A stretch of 64,000 nt of DNA from Mycobacterium gallinarum (GTDB lineage Bacteria; Actinomycetota; Actinomycetes; Mycobacteriales; Mycobacteriaceae), in contig NZ_AP022601.1 in assembly GCF_010726765.1 (NCBI RefSeq), forward strand, positions 434,001-498,000, given 5' to 3'. The position numbers and the translations under genes were made by a program. How positions within the stretch are numbered: position 1 is the stretch's first letter; each line of letters begins with the position of its first letter. Shown here in pieces: positions 42,344-52,500 of the stretch. Under the pieces are notes generated by a model that saw only the letters and a list, made by a program, of their open reading frames with translations, had not been told where the DNA came from and did no database searches.

Positions 42344-42351
42344 TACTGTAG
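42344..42351. promoter_or_regulatory. half-site of the island palindrome in a divergent promoter
   Basis: TACTGTAG, with no recognisable right arm at the expected spacing. It lies 12 bases before the LLM start at 42363 and 68 bases from the carboxyltransferase start. Confidence 0.3.
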
Positions 42352-42362
42352 CGTCTGCGGGC

Positions 42363-43400
42363 ATGGGTAGCGGCGCCGGCCTCAAGGTCGACGGCGGTGT
42401 GTTCAGCCAGCTCCATGCCGTGGTCGACGCGGCGGTGACCCTGGAACGGCGGGGCTATGACGGCTGCTGGACCGCCGAGGTCAACCATGACCCGTTCCTG
42501 CCGCTGACGCTCGCCGCCGAGCACACCGAGACGATCGAACTGGGCACCAGCATCGCTGTCGCGTTCGCCCGGAACCCGATGACCGTCGCCAACGTCGGCT
42601 GGGATCTGCAGGAGTACTCCGCGGGTCGGCTGAACCTCGGTCTCGGCTCGCAGATCCAGCCGCACATCGAGAAGCGCTTTTCCATGCCGTGGAGCCGGCC
42701 GGTGCCGCGGATGCGGGAGTTCGTGCTGGCGTTACACGAAATCTGGGCGTGCTGGCACAACGGCTCGAAGTTGCGGTTCGAGGGCGACTTCTACACACAC
42801 AAGATCATGACGCCGATGTTCGTGCCGGAGCCGCACCAGTACGGCGTCCCGAAGGTGTTCATCGCCGCAGTCGGTGAGGCGATGACGGAGATGACGGGCG
42901 AAGTCGCCGACGGGGTTCTCGCGCACGCCTTTACGACCAAGCGGTATTTCGAGGAGGTGACCATTCCGGCGCTGATGCGGGGGATGGCCAAGTCGGGCCG
43001 GGTGCGCGACGACTTCCAGGTGTCGGCTCCGCTGTTCGTCGTCACCGGTTCCGACGAGTCCGAGTTGGGCGCCGCCGCCCTGGGCACCCGCAAGCAGATA
43101 GCTTTCTACGGTTCGACACCCGCGTACAAGAAGGTGCTCGATCTGCACGGCTGGGGAGCGTTGCACGACGAGTTGCACGGCCTTTCGCTGAAGGGCGACT
43201 GGGACGGTATGGGTGCCCTGATCGACGACGAGATTCTCGAAGCCTTCGCGGTCGTTGCGCCAATCGACAAGCTGGCGGTCAAGATTCGCGACCGTTGCGA
43301 CGGTCTGATCGACCGCGTCATGGTGGGCTTTCCCCGTACGACTTCGGAATCAACAATCTCGGCGGTATTGACAGAGCTGCGCGCGCCGACTGCACAGTGA
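42363..43400 (+). CDS. F420-dependent LLM-class oxidoreductase
   Basis: A 345-residue luciferase-like fold enzyme. GGVFSQLHAVVDAAVTLERRGYDGCWTAEVNHDPFLPL at the N-terminus, the ARNPMTVAN segment and GRLNLGLGSQIQPHIEKRF are family traits. The ATG at 42363 was preferred over the TTG at 42339, which would include the promoter half-site. It is not closely related to the 39681 LLM protein. It is followed after 10 bases by a P450, with which it is probably cotranscribed; the two may act one after the other on one compound. Confidence 0.9.
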   Translation: MGSGAGLKVDGGVFSQLHAVVDAAVTLERRGYDGCWTAEVNHDPFLPLTLAAEHTETIELGTSIAVAFARNPMTVANVGWDLQEYSAGRLNLGLGSQIQPHIEKRFSMPWSRPVPRMREFVLALHEIWACWHNGSKLRFEGDFYTHKIMTPMFVPEPHQYGVPKVFIAAVGEAMTEMTGEVADGVLAHAFTTKRYFEEVTIPALMRGMAKSGRVRDDFQVSAPLFVVTGSDESELGAAALGTRKQIAFYGSTPAYKKVLDLHGWGALHDELHGLSLKGDWDGMGALIDDEILEAFAVVAPIDKLAVKIRDRCDGLIDRVMVGFPRTTSESTISAVLTELRAPTAQ

Positions 43401-43410
43401 GGAACCGGCT

Positions 43411-44646
43411 ATGGCCACCCGGATCATGGATGAAGCCGCGAAGGTGTTCGCGACCCCGCGGGCGTACACCGACGAGACCAAGCTGCACGCCGCACTGACG
43501 CATCTGCGCGCGAACGCTCCTGTGTCATGGGTAGACGTACCGGACTACCGGCCGTTCTGGGCGATCACCAAGCACGCCGACATCATGGCGATCGAACGGG
43601 CGAACACGTTGTTCACCAACTCGCCGCGTCCCGTGCTGACCACCGCTGCCGGCGATGATCAGCAGGCTGCAATCGGGGTCAAAACCCTGATTCATCAAGA
43701 TGATCCGGAGCACCGCGCCATCCGGGCCATCGGAGCCGACTGGTTCCGGCCGAAAGCCATGCGTGCGCTGAAGGTGCGTATCGACGAGCTCGCCAAGCGC
43801 TACGTCGACCAGATGGTTGCGGCGGGACCGGAATGCGACTTCGTCCAAGAAGTCGCGGTGAATTATCCGCTCTACGTGATCATGTCGATGCTCGGCATTC
43901 CCGAATCCGACTTTCCGCAGATGTTGAAGTACACACAGGAGCTGTTCGGAACCGACGACGAGGAGATGCAGCGTAGTTCGTCCATCGAGGAATCCATGGG
44001 TGTGCTGCTCGAGATGTTCGCCTACTTCAACGAATTGACCGCGGCGCGTCGCGCGACGCCTACCGAGGATCTGGCCTCAGCGATCGCGAACGCCACGATC
44101 GACGGTGAACCGCTGTCCGACATCGATACCGTGTCCTACTACCTGATCATCGCGACCGCCGGTCACGACACCACCAGCGCCGTGATCTCAGGCGGACTTC
44201 ACGCGCTGATCGACCATCCAGATCAGTTGCAGCGCCTACGCGACAACATGGATCTCATGCCGTTGGCCACCGAGGAAATGATTCGCTGGGTCACGCCGGT
44301 CAAGGAGTTCATGCGCACCGCGCAGCAAGACACCGAGGTGCGCGGTGTCCCTATCGCGGCAGGGGAGTCGGTACTGCTGTCGTATGTCTCGTCGAATCGC
44401 GATGAAGACGTTTTCGACGAACCGTTCGCATTCGACGTGGGACGTGAGCCGAACAAGCACAACGCATTCGGCTACGGCGTGCACTTCTGTCTGGGCGCGG
44501 CGCTGGCCCGGATGGAGGTCAACAGTTTCTTCTCCGAGCTGGTACCCCGGCTGGACTCGATAGAACTGACCGGCGATCCTGCGTATACCGCAACGGTCTT
44601 CGTCGGCGGTCCCAAACACCTGCCGATCCGCTACTCGCTCAAATGA
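43411..44646 (+). CDS. cytochrome P450
   Basis: A 411-residue P450 and not a near relative of the one at 28327. The I-helix motif AGHDTT is near residue 251, ExxR is EEMIR near 287, and the haem ligand is Cys360 in FGYGVHFCLG. Typical soluble bacterial monooxygenase for hydrophobic substrates. Translated just after the LLM gene. The stop is 9 bases from the stop of the convergent amidohydrolase. Redox partner genes are not in the immediate vicinity. Confidence 0.93.
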   Translation: MATRIMDEAAKVFATPRAYTDETKLHAALTHLRANAPVSWVDVPDYRPFWAITKHADIMAIERANTLFTNSPRPVLTTAAGDDQQAAIGVKTLIHQDDPEHRAIRAIGADWFRPKAMRALKVRIDELAKRYVDQMVAAGPECDFVQEVAVNYPLYVIMSMLGIPESDFPQMLKYTQELFGTDDEEMQRSSSIEESMGVLLEMFAYFNELTAARRATPTEDLASAIANATIDGEPLSDIDTVSYYLIIATAGHDTTSAVISGGLHALIDHPDQLQRLRDNMDLMPLATEEMIRWVTPVKEFMRTAQQDTEVRGVPIAAGESVLLSYVSSNRDEDVFDEPFAFDVGREPNKHNAFGYGVHFCLGAALARMEVNSFFSELVPRLDSIELTGDPAYTATVFVGGPKHLPIRYSLK

Positions 44647-44655
44647 TCTGAGCGC

Positions 44656-45951
44656 TCACTTCTGCGGCGCGGTCGCCCGGTTCAGCTGGTCCTGCAACGT
44701 GGTCGCGCCCAGGCTCGAGTCCTTCTTGTGGTGCGACAGTGCCTGGATGGAGACATCGTGGCCTTCCGCCGCCTTGCGCAGGGCGCCGACCGTCGCCTGC
44801 TCCTTGGAAATGTGACTGAATGGGTCGAAGTTGTACCAGCGCATGGCGTTCTCGTAGGTCATCTTGTTGATCTCGACGTCGGTGGCGTGATGCTCCTTGA
44901 GGACCTCGTCGAGTTGCTCCGGGGCGCCGGGCCACATCGAGTCGCTGTGCGGGTAGTCGGCTTCCCAGCAGATGTTGTCGATACCGATCTGGTTGCGCAG
45001 TGCCACGCCGACCGGATCGGAGATGAAGCAGGTCAAGAAATGGTCGCGGAACACCTCGGAAGGTTTCTGCTTGCCGAAGTCCTGGCCCGTCCAGGTGGAG
45101 TGCATCTCATAGGTGCGATCGGCGCGGTCCAGGAAGTAGGGGATCCACCCGGTGCCGCCCTCGCTCAGGGCGATCTTGAGGCCGGGATATTTCTTGATCG
45201 GCTTGGACCACAAGAGGTCCGCGGCGGCCTGCACGATGTTCATGGGCTGCAGCGTGATCATCACGTCCATCGGGGCGTCAGCTGCGGTGATGGCAAGCTT
45301 CCCCGAGGAACCGATGTGCACGTTCATCACGGTGTCGGTGTCGACGAGGGCCTCCCACATCGGCGTCCAGTAGTCGTCGTGGAACGACGGATAACCCATC
45401 GCGGCGGGGTTTTCACTGAATGTGAGTGCGTGGACGCCGCGTTCGGCGTTGCGGCGGATCTCTTTGGCGCAGGCTTCGGCGTCCCAGATGACCGGCAAAG
45501 TCATTGGGATGAACCGGGCTGGATAGGCGCCGCACCACTCTTCGACGTGCCAGTCGTTGTAGGCCTGTACCAGCGCCACGCTGAACTCGGGATCCTCGGT
45601 GGCGAACAATCGGCCGGCGAAACCACAGAAGGTGGGGAAGCAGATGGAACCGAGGATGCCGCCGGCGTTCATGTCCTTGACCCGCTCGTCGACCTGCCAG
45701 CAGCCGGGCCGGATCTCGTCGAGACCCTGCGGCTCCAGTCCGTACTCCTCCTTCGGCCGGCCGGCCACCGCGTTGAGCGCGACGTTTGGGATGACCACAT
45801 CGCGAAACTGCCAGGTGTCTGACCCATCGGGGTTGTGCACCAGCCGTGGCGCCTCGTCGAGGTATTTCTTGGCCAGATGATTTTTGAACATGTCCGGGGG
45901 TTCGACGATGTGATCGTCAACGCTGATCAAAATCATGTCGTCCTTGTTCAC
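44656..45951 (-). CDS. amidohydrolase-2 family metal-dependent hydrolase/decarboxylase
   Basis: A 431-residue amidohydrolase-2 protein, the longest of the four. SVDDHIVEPPDMF (residues 10-22) has the D-x-H metal motif; ENPAAMGYPSFHDDYW and NVHIGSSGK are mid-barrel and WEADYPHSDS carries the catalytic Asp. About 60 extra C-terminal residues are low-complexity and charged. ATG 45951. A diverged copy of the island palindrome lies 24 bases upstream. Stand-alone, convergent with the P450. Confidence 0.87.
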   Translation of the reverse strand: MNKDDMILISVDDHIVEPPDMFKNHLAKKYLDEAPRLVHNPDGSDTWQFRDVVIPNVALNAVAGRPKEEYGLEPQGLDEIRPGCWQVDERVKDMNAGGILGSICFPTFCGFAGRLFATEDPEFSVALVQAYNDWHVEEWCGAYPARFIPMTLPVIWDAEACAKEIRRNAERGVHALTFSENPAAMGYPSFHDDYWTPMWEALVDTDTVMNVHIGSSGKLAITAADAPMDVMITLQPMNIVQAAADLLWSKPIKKYPGLKIALSEGGTGWIPYFLDRADRTYEMHSTWTGQDFGKQKPSEVFRDHFLTCFISDPVGVALRNQIGIDNICWEADYPHSDSMWPGAPEQLDEVLKEHHATDVEINKMTYENAMRWYNFDPFSHISKEQATVGALRKAAEGHDVSIQALSHHKKDSSLGATTLQDQLNRATAPQK

Positions 45952-45974
45952 GGCGGCGCTCCTTTGTAGTTGCT

Positions 45975-45993
45975 TACCGTATGACCGACAGTT
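45975..45993. promoter_or_regulatory. candidate operator, diverged copy of the island palindrome
   Basis: TACCGTAT-GAC-CGACAGTT matches 11 of 16 arm positions of the consensus. It is upstream of the amidohydrolase start at 45951, within the 111-base gap to the divergent AhpD-like gene. Confidence 0.4.
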
Positions 45994-46062
45994 TAGCTGT
46001 CGCAGTTGACGCGATACGGTGTCTCCCAGCGCTAACCTACGGCAGATGTGAGGTGATTCAGA

Positions 46063-46653
46063 GTGTCAAAGTCCCGAATTACCCCTTCCGCGGCGTTCGC
46101 TGCGATCCCGGTGGACGACCTCGGTCAGGGCGACCGGATCAACATCGGAGTCGCGTCGATCCTCGGGCATCGGCCGGAGGTGGCGGGTGCGCTCGGATCG
46201 CTGAAGGCGGCGCTTACCTCGACCGGGACGCTGCCCCCGCGGCTCGTCGAATTGGTGCGGTTGCGGATCGCGTTCCACAACCAGTGCCGCAGCTGTATGT
46301 CGGTGCGCTATCAGAGCGCGATCGACGACGGTCTCACCGAGGACCTGGTGTGCTCGCTCGAACAGCCGGCCGACGCCGACGACCTCACCGACGCCGAGCG
46401 CAGCGCGCTGCGCTACGCAGACCTGTTCGCCACCAACCATCTGGCGATCGACGAGACTGTCTACGACGATCTGCGCAGGCACTTCACCGAAGATGAACTC
46501 GTCGAACTCGGCGTGCACTGCGCCTATATGGTCGGAATGGGCCGGCTGGCGGCGACATGGAGCGTCACCGATGATGTGCCCGACGCTTTCCGTGCGACAT
46601 CGGATGCGCCTCTGGCGCCGTGGGATTCCGAAGGCGTCGTCGCATCCGGCTAG
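46063..46653 (+). CDS. AhpD/carboxymuconolactone decarboxylase-family protein
   Basis: A 196-residue all-helical protein. LVELVRLRIAFHNQCRSCMSVRYQSA (near residues 62-87) has the CxxC pair of AhpD-like peroxidase/disulfide reductases. The usual histidine four residues after the second Cys is arginine (CMSVR). It may detoxify peroxides from the oxygenases or act as a decarboxylase. GTG 46063. No obvious partner; divergent from the amidohydrolase. Confidence 0.82.
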   Translation: MSKSRITPSAAFAAIPVDDLGQGDRINIGVASILGHRPEVAGALGSLKAALTSTGTLPPRLVELVRLRIAFHNQCRSCMSVRYQSAIDDGLTEDLVCSLEQPADADDLTDAERSALRYADLFATNHLAIDETVYDDLRRHFTEDELVELGVHCAYMVGMGRLAATWSVTDDVPDAFRATSDAPLAPWDSEGVVASG

Positions 46654-46754
46654 TTGCCGCAGGTCAGCGCCTTGCGAACCTATCTAGGCGTACGGCCCGC
46701 AAAGTAGGATTGCCGCTGGCATGATGTGCCTTTGCTACGGCAGAGAGGCGCGAG
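46654..46754. other. 101-base gap, promoter region of the MHS transporter
   Basis: Contains TAGGAT-type and GGCATGAT sequences but no clear promoter pair; a GAGAGGCGCGAG ribosome site precedes the transporter ATG. No copy of the island palindrome. Confidence 0.3.
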
Positions 46755-48143
46755 ATGAACTCAGAGACGGCAGACGCTGATCTGGTCGGCGGAGTTCCGC
46801 GTCGCCGCATCGTGATCGCCTCGATGGTCGGTACCACCATCGAGTTCTACGACTTCTATATCTATGCCACCGCCGCGGTTTCGGTGTTCCCGCACCTGTT
46901 CTTTCCCAAGGGTGATCCGACGACGGCACTGCTGGCCTCGCTGGCCACATTCGGTCTCGCGTTCGTGGCACGCCCGGTGGGCTCGGTGCTGTTCGGCCAT
47001 TTCGGCGACCGCGTGGGCCGCAAGGCCACCCTAGTCGCCTCCCTGCTGGTGATGGGGATAGCGACCTTTGTCATCGGGTTGCTGCCGACGTACTCGCAGG
47101 TGGGCGTCATCGCTCCGGCACTGCTGGCAGTCATGCGCTTCTCGCAGGGTTTGGCCCTCGGCGGTGAATGGAGCGGCGCGGCGCTACTCGCCACCGAGAC
47201 CGCAGAACCCGGGCGGCGGGGATGGGCGGCGATGTGGCCACAGCTCGGAGCCCCGTTCGGATTCCTTTTGGCCAACGGGCTTTTCGTAGGGCTGCTGCTG
47301 TGGCTCGGGCACAGCAATCTGAACCCAGATCCCGACGGGGCATTCCTCACCTGGGGCTGGCGAGTTCCATTCCTGCTGAGCGCGGTGATGGTGGCCATCG
47401 GTCTGTACGTGCGGTTGCGGCTTATCGAGACGCCGGTGTTCACCCGCGCCGTCGCGCGCGGTGAAAAAGTGAAAACGCCGCTGACCGAAGTGTTTCGGAC
47501 CAGCTGGCGTCAGCTGATCATCGGCACATTCGTGATGTTGGCGACGTACACCATCTTCTACATCGTGACGACATGGGCGCTGAGCTTCGGCACCGGCAAG
47601 CGACCGCCCGACGGTAAGGGACTCGGGTTCGCCTACGTCGACTTCCTGCAACTGCAACTGATCGCGGTGCTGTTTTTCGCGGCGACGCTACCCCTTTCGG
47701 GTCTGGTCTCCGACCGCTTCGGCCGCAGGCGCTCGCTGCTGGTCGTCACGATCGGCATCATGGCGTACGGCGCGCTGTTCGCCCCGATGCTCGGGTCGGG
47801 TAACACCTCCGAGGGCACGATGCTGCTCTTCTTGATCATCGGAATGACGTTGATGGGCTTTACTTTCGGGCCGATGAGCGCGGTTCTGCCCGAGTTGTTC
47901 CCGACGAATGTGCGTTATACGGGTTCGGGGATCTCGTACAACGTCGCCAGTATCCTCGGCGCCGCGGTGGCGCCGTTCATCGCCACCTGGCTGGCGACGT
48001 CCTACGGCGTCGGCTGGGTGGGCCTGTATCTGTTCGTCGCGGCGTGTCTGAGCTTCATCGCGATCTTCGTCATGCATGAGACCAAGGACACCTCGCTGGA
48101 TTCGGTGGCCCAGCCAGATCCCGGAACGGTCATCACCCCCTAA
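46755..48143 (+). CDS. MFS transporter, metabolite:H+ symporter (MHS/ShiA-like)
   Basis: A 462-residue major facilitator protein with 12 predicted membrane helices. The MHS hallmark is TIEFYDFYIYA near residue 27-37, with FGHFGDRVGRKATL after helix 2 and the second half motif SDRFGRRRSLLV. MHS members import organic acids such as shikimate, citrate, ketoglutarate or aromatic acids with protons. It could feed an acid to the catabolic island, but that is inference. Stands alone between the AhpD-like gene and narK. Confidence 0.9.
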   Translation: MNSETADADLVGGVPRRRIVIASMVGTTIEFYDFYIYATAAVSVFPHLFFPKGDPTTALLASLATFGLAFVARPVGSVLFGHFGDRVGRKATLVASLLVMGIATFVIGLLPTYSQVGVIAPALLAVMRFSQGLALGGEWSGAALLATETAEPGRRGWAAMWPQLGAPFGFLLANGLFVGLLLWLGHSNLNPDPDGAFLTWGWRVPFLLSAVMVAIGLYVRLRLIETPVFTRAVARGEKVKTPLTEVFRTSWRQLIIGTFVMLATYTIFYIVTTWALSFGTGKRPPDGKGLGFAYVDFLQLQLIAVLFFAATLPLSGLVSDRFGRRRSLLVVTIGIMAYGALFAPMLGSGNTSEGTMLLFLIIGMTLMGFTFGPMSAVLPELFPTNVRYTGSGISYNVASILGAAVAPFIATWLATSYGVGWVGLYLFVAACLSFIAIFVMHETKDTSLDSVAQPDPGTVITP

Positions 48144-48295
48144 TACCGTCAACGGTGCCACATTTCAGCAAATGGTCAGGGTCACCTAACTCGGCGTGGT
48201 GAACGCACGAAGCCGCCTCGCGCGCGCGGCGGCCATGACTCCGCTTTTACCGCAATAGTTTCCGCGAAAGCCACACTGTATTCGCAGTCGGGTGG
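48144..48295. other. 152-base gap before narK with two small hairpins
   Basis: ACCGT-CA-ACGGT (48145-48156) and GCCGCC...GGCGGC (48212-48233) could terminate transcription from the MHS gene. The remainder is presumably the nar promoter; no FNR-, Cmr- or DosR-like box was recognised. Confidence 0.35.
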
Positions 48296-49534
48296 TTGTC
48301 TGAGGACGTGAGCACGGCGGCCACGCCGGACACCGGCACCGGCAGAACTGTCAATCTGGTGCTGGCCACCTGGGTGTCGGCAATCAACTTCTGGGCCTGG
48401 AACATGATCGGGCCCCTTTCCACCACCTACGCGGGCGACCTGGCGTTGAGCAGTACCGAGGCGTCGATGCTCGTCGCGACACCGATTCTGGTTGGCTCGC
48501 TGGGCCGCATCGTCGTCGGATCGCTCACCGACAGGTTCGGCGGCCGCACGATGTTCATCGCCGTGTCCGTCGCATCTATCGTGCCGGTGCTCGCCGTGGG
48601 TGCCGCTGGGTCAGCGGGGTCCTACCCGTTGTTGCTCGTCTGTGGCTTCTTCCTCGGCATTGCCGGAACAATCTTCGCCGTCGGCATCCCGTTCGCGAAC
48701 AGTTGGTTCGAGGCCTCGCGACGCGGCTTCGCCACCGGCGTTTTCGGGATGGGAATGGTCGGTACGGCGCTTTCGGCGTTCTTCACACCGCGACTCGTAC
48801 GGTGGTTTGGTCTCCTCACCACCCACGTGATCGTCGCGGTTGCGCTCGCGCTGACCGCGGCAGTCTGCGTCCTGCTGATGCGGAACTCACCGAACTTCAC
48901 CCCCAACACCGGGCCGGTGGTGCCGAAGCTGGTCGCCGCGGCGAAGTTACCCGTCACATGGGAGATGTCGTTCCTCTATGCGGTGGCGTTCGGCGGCTTT
49001 GTCGCATTCAGCAACTATTTGCCCACCTACATCAAGACGATCTACGCGTTCACAGCGGTAGACGCGGGCGCACGCACGGCAGGTTTCGCGCTGGCCGCCG
49101 TGCTGGCCCGACCGGTCGGTGGAGCGCTGGCTGACCGGATCGCACCCAAGTACGTGGTGCTGACGTCATTCGCTGGCACGGCGGCGATGGCGTTCGTCGC
49201 CGTATTTCAGCCGCCGGCGGACGTGTGGTCCGCGGCGACGTTCATCTCGCTGGCCATCTTCCTCGGGATCGGCACCGGCGGCGTGTTCGCGTGGGTGGCA
49301 CGGCGGGCACCCGCACAGTCAGTGGGTGCGGTCACGGGAATCGTCGCCGCGGCAGGCGGCCTCGGCGGCTACTTCCCGCCGCTGGTGATGGGAGCGACCT
49401 ACGACGCGACCGACAACGACTACACCGTCGGCTTGCTGCTCTTGGTGGCCGCCGCACTGGTCGCCCTCGGCTACACCGCGCTGCGACTACACGCGCACGA
49501 ACCGGAGGCTCAACCCAGCAAGGGCGGGACATGA
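48296..49534 (+). CDS. narK: nitrate/nitrite transporter, NarK-type MFS protein
   Basis: A 412-residue major facilitator protein that moves nitrate in and/or nitrite out of the cell. Signature segments include INFWAWNMIGPL at the first helix and two Gly-rich nitrate signature helices, GFFLGIAGTIFAVGIPFANSWF and GIVAAAGGLGGYFPPLVMG. Reads from TTG 48296; GTG 48308 is possible. The stop overlaps the narG start by four bases (ATGA), so transporter and reductase are coupled. This supports respiratory rather than assimilatory nitrate use. Confidence 0.9.
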   Translation: MSEDVSTAATPDTGTGRTVNLVLATWVSAINFWAWNMIGPLSTTYAGDLALSSTEASMLVATPILVGSLGRIVVGSLTDRFGGRTMFIAVSVASIVPVLAVGAAGSAGSYPLLLVCGFFLGIAGTIFAVGIPFANSWFEASRRGFATGVFGMGMVGTALSAFFTPRLVRWFGLLTTHVIVAVALALTAAVCVLLMRNSPNFTPNTGPVVPKLVAAAKLPVTWEMSFLYAVAFGGFVAFSNYLPTYIKTIYAFTAVDAGARTAGFALAAVLARPVGGALADRIAPKYVVLTSFAGTAAMAFVAVFQPPADVWSAATFISLAIFLGIGTGGVFAWVARRAPAQSVGAVTGIVAAAGGLGGYFPPLVMGATYDATDNDYTVGLLLLVAAALVALGYTALRLHAHEPEAQPSKGGT

Positions 49535-52500
49535 CGACTACACCGCACACCGGCGGCCCGATCGAGGAACTGCTCGAGCGCAGCGGCCGCTTCTTCACTC
49601 CCGGCGAGTTCTCCGACGATTTGCGCACCGTCACGCGTCGCGGCGGACGCGACGGCGACGTCTTCTACCGCGATCGCTGGAGCCATGACAAGGTCGTGCG
49701 CTCCACGCACGGCGTGAACTGCACCGGATCCTGTTCGTGGAAGATCTACGTCAAGGACGGCATCATCACCTGGGAGACCCAGGAAACGGACTACCCCTCG
49801 GTGGGGTCCGACCGCCCCGAGTACGAGCCCCGCGGCTGCCCGCGCGGTGCGGCCTTCTCCTGGTATACCTATTCGCCAACGCGGGTTCGCTACCCCTATG
49901 CCCGCGGCGTCCTCGTCGAGATGTACCGCGAAGCCAAAGCGCGACTGGGTGACCCGGTGCTCGCGTGGGCGGACATCCAGGCCGACCCGGAACGCCGCCG
50001 CCGATATCAGCAGGCGCGCGGCAAGGGCGGGCTGGTGCGGGTGACGTGGACCGAGGCGACGGAGATGATCGCCGCCGCGCACGTCTACACGATCAAGACC
50101 TACGGCCCCGACCGGGTCGCGGGTTTCTCGCCCATACCGGCCATGTCGATGGTCAGCCACGCCGCGGGTTCCCGGTTCGTCGAGCTGATCGGCGGAGCGA
50201 TGACCTCGTTTTACGACTGGTACGCCGATCTGCCGGTGGCCTCACCGCAGGTGTTCGGCGACCAGACCGACGTACCGGAGTCCGGAGATTGGTGGGACGC
50301 CGCCTATTTGATGATGTGGGGCTCCAACGTTCCCGTCACCCGAACACCGGACGCACACTGGATGGCCGAGGTGCGCTACCGCGGCACCAAGGTCGTCTCC
50401 GTCAGCCCGGACTACGCCGATAACACCAAGTTCGCCGACGAGTGGATGCCGTGTGCGGCCGGCACCGACGGCGCGCTCGCGATGGCGATGGGCCACGTGA
50501 TCCTTTCTGAATGCTTTGTGCACCATCGGGTTCCGTTCTTCGTCGATTATGTGCGCAAGTTCACTGACCTGCCGTTCCTGATCAAGCTGGAGCAACGAAA
50601 CGGGACGCTGGTGCCCGGAAAGAACCTCACCGCCGCCGATCTCGGCCGAGGGTTCGCGGAACAGGAGAACTCAGCGTTCAAACCGGCCCTGCTCGACGGG
50701 GCGACCGGAACCGTCGCGGTGCCACAAGGGTCTTTGGGGTTCCGCTTTGGGGACGGGGGTGTCGGCCAGTGGAACCTCGATCTGGAGGCCCTGGTGCCTG
50801 CGCTGACAGTGGCGACCGAGGACGGTGAGGTCGCCGCCATCCGGCTGCCGTGTTTCGACACCGTCGACGGCCGGGGCGCGACGTTGGAGCGCGGTGTTCC
50901 GGTGCGCCGCGTGGGGGATCACCTCGTGTGCACGGTGTTCGACTTGATGCTCGCACAGTACGGCGTGGCGCGGCCCGGTCTGCCGGGGGACTGGCCCACC
51001 GGCTATGACGACGCGGAGCATCCGTACACGCCGGCCTGGCAGGAGTCGATCACCGGAGTCGCTGCCGCCCAAGCCATCCGGGTGGCCAAGGAGTTTGCCC
51101 GGAACGCCGAGGATACCAACGGCCGGTCGATGATCATCATGGGCGCCGGCATCTGCCAGTGGTTTCACGGCGACGCCACCTACCGCGCCGTGCTGGCCCT
51201 GCTGCTGCTCACCGGGTCGATGGGTCGAAACGGCGGCGGCTGGGCGCATTACGTCGGGCAGGAGAAATGCCGGCCGATCACTGGGTGGGCGACATTGGCG
51301 ATGGGCACCGACTGGTCGCGTCCGCCGCGGCAGATGCCCGGCACGTCGTACTGGTATGCCCACACCGATCAATGGCGCTACGACGGATACCGCGCCGATG
51401 CGCTGGTGAGCCCGCTCGGCCGGGGCCGGTTCGCAGGCAAGCACACGATGGATGTGCTGGCCTCGGCCACCGCTATGGGGTGGTCCCCGTTCTTCCCGCA
51501 GTTCGACCGGTCCAGCCTGGATGTCGCCGACGAAGCGCTGGCGGCCGGACGCGAAACCTCGGACATCCCGAATTACGTCGCCGAACAACTGGCAAGCGGC
51601 GCACTGAAACTGGCCGTCACCGATCCGGACAATCCGGCGAACTGGCCACGGGTGCTGAACGTCTGGCGGGCCAATCTGCTCGGTTCGTCGAGCAAGGGCA
51701 ACGAGTACTTTCTGCGCCACCTGCTCGGCACCACCTCCAACGTGCAGGGCCAGCCCGCCGATCTGCGCGCACGCGACATCGTCTACACCGACGAGATTCC
51801 GGAGGGCAAGCTCGACCTGCTGATGTCAATCGACTTCCGGATGACGTCGACGACTCTGTTGTCCGATGTGGTGCTGCCCGCCGCGACCTGGTACGAGAAG
51901 GCGGACCTGTCCAGCACCGACATGCACCCGTTCATCCACGCTTTCAGCCCGGCCATCGACCCGCCGTGGGAAACGCGTTCGGACTACGAGGCGTTCGGTG
52001 CGATCGCCAGGACGTTCAGCGTGCTGGCTTCGCAACACCTCGGCACGCGCACCGACGTGGTGCTCGGCACGTTGCAGCACGACACGCCCGGGGCAATGGC
52101 CTATCCGGGTGGTACGGAACGTGACTGGCGGGTTACCGGCGAGACGCCTATCCCCGGCAAGACCATGGGCCCTATCGCGGTGGTGGAACGCGATTACGCG
52201 GCGATCGGCGAAAAGTGGGTCACGCTGGGTCCGCTCGTCGACACTCTCGGCGTCACGACAAAGGGCATCACCACCCACCCGATGACCGAAGTCACCGAGT
52301 TGTCGGCCAAATTCGGTGTGATGGATTCCGGTGCGGCCCAGGGCCGTCCGGCCATGACCTCGGCGGAGCGTATGGCCGACGCGATCCTGGCTTTGTCCGG
52401 TACATCCAACGGCAGGCTCGCGGTGGAGGGATTCCGACAGCTGGAGCGCCGGACCGGCCGCAAAATGGTGCATCTGGCCGAGGGCAGCGAGGAACGCCGC

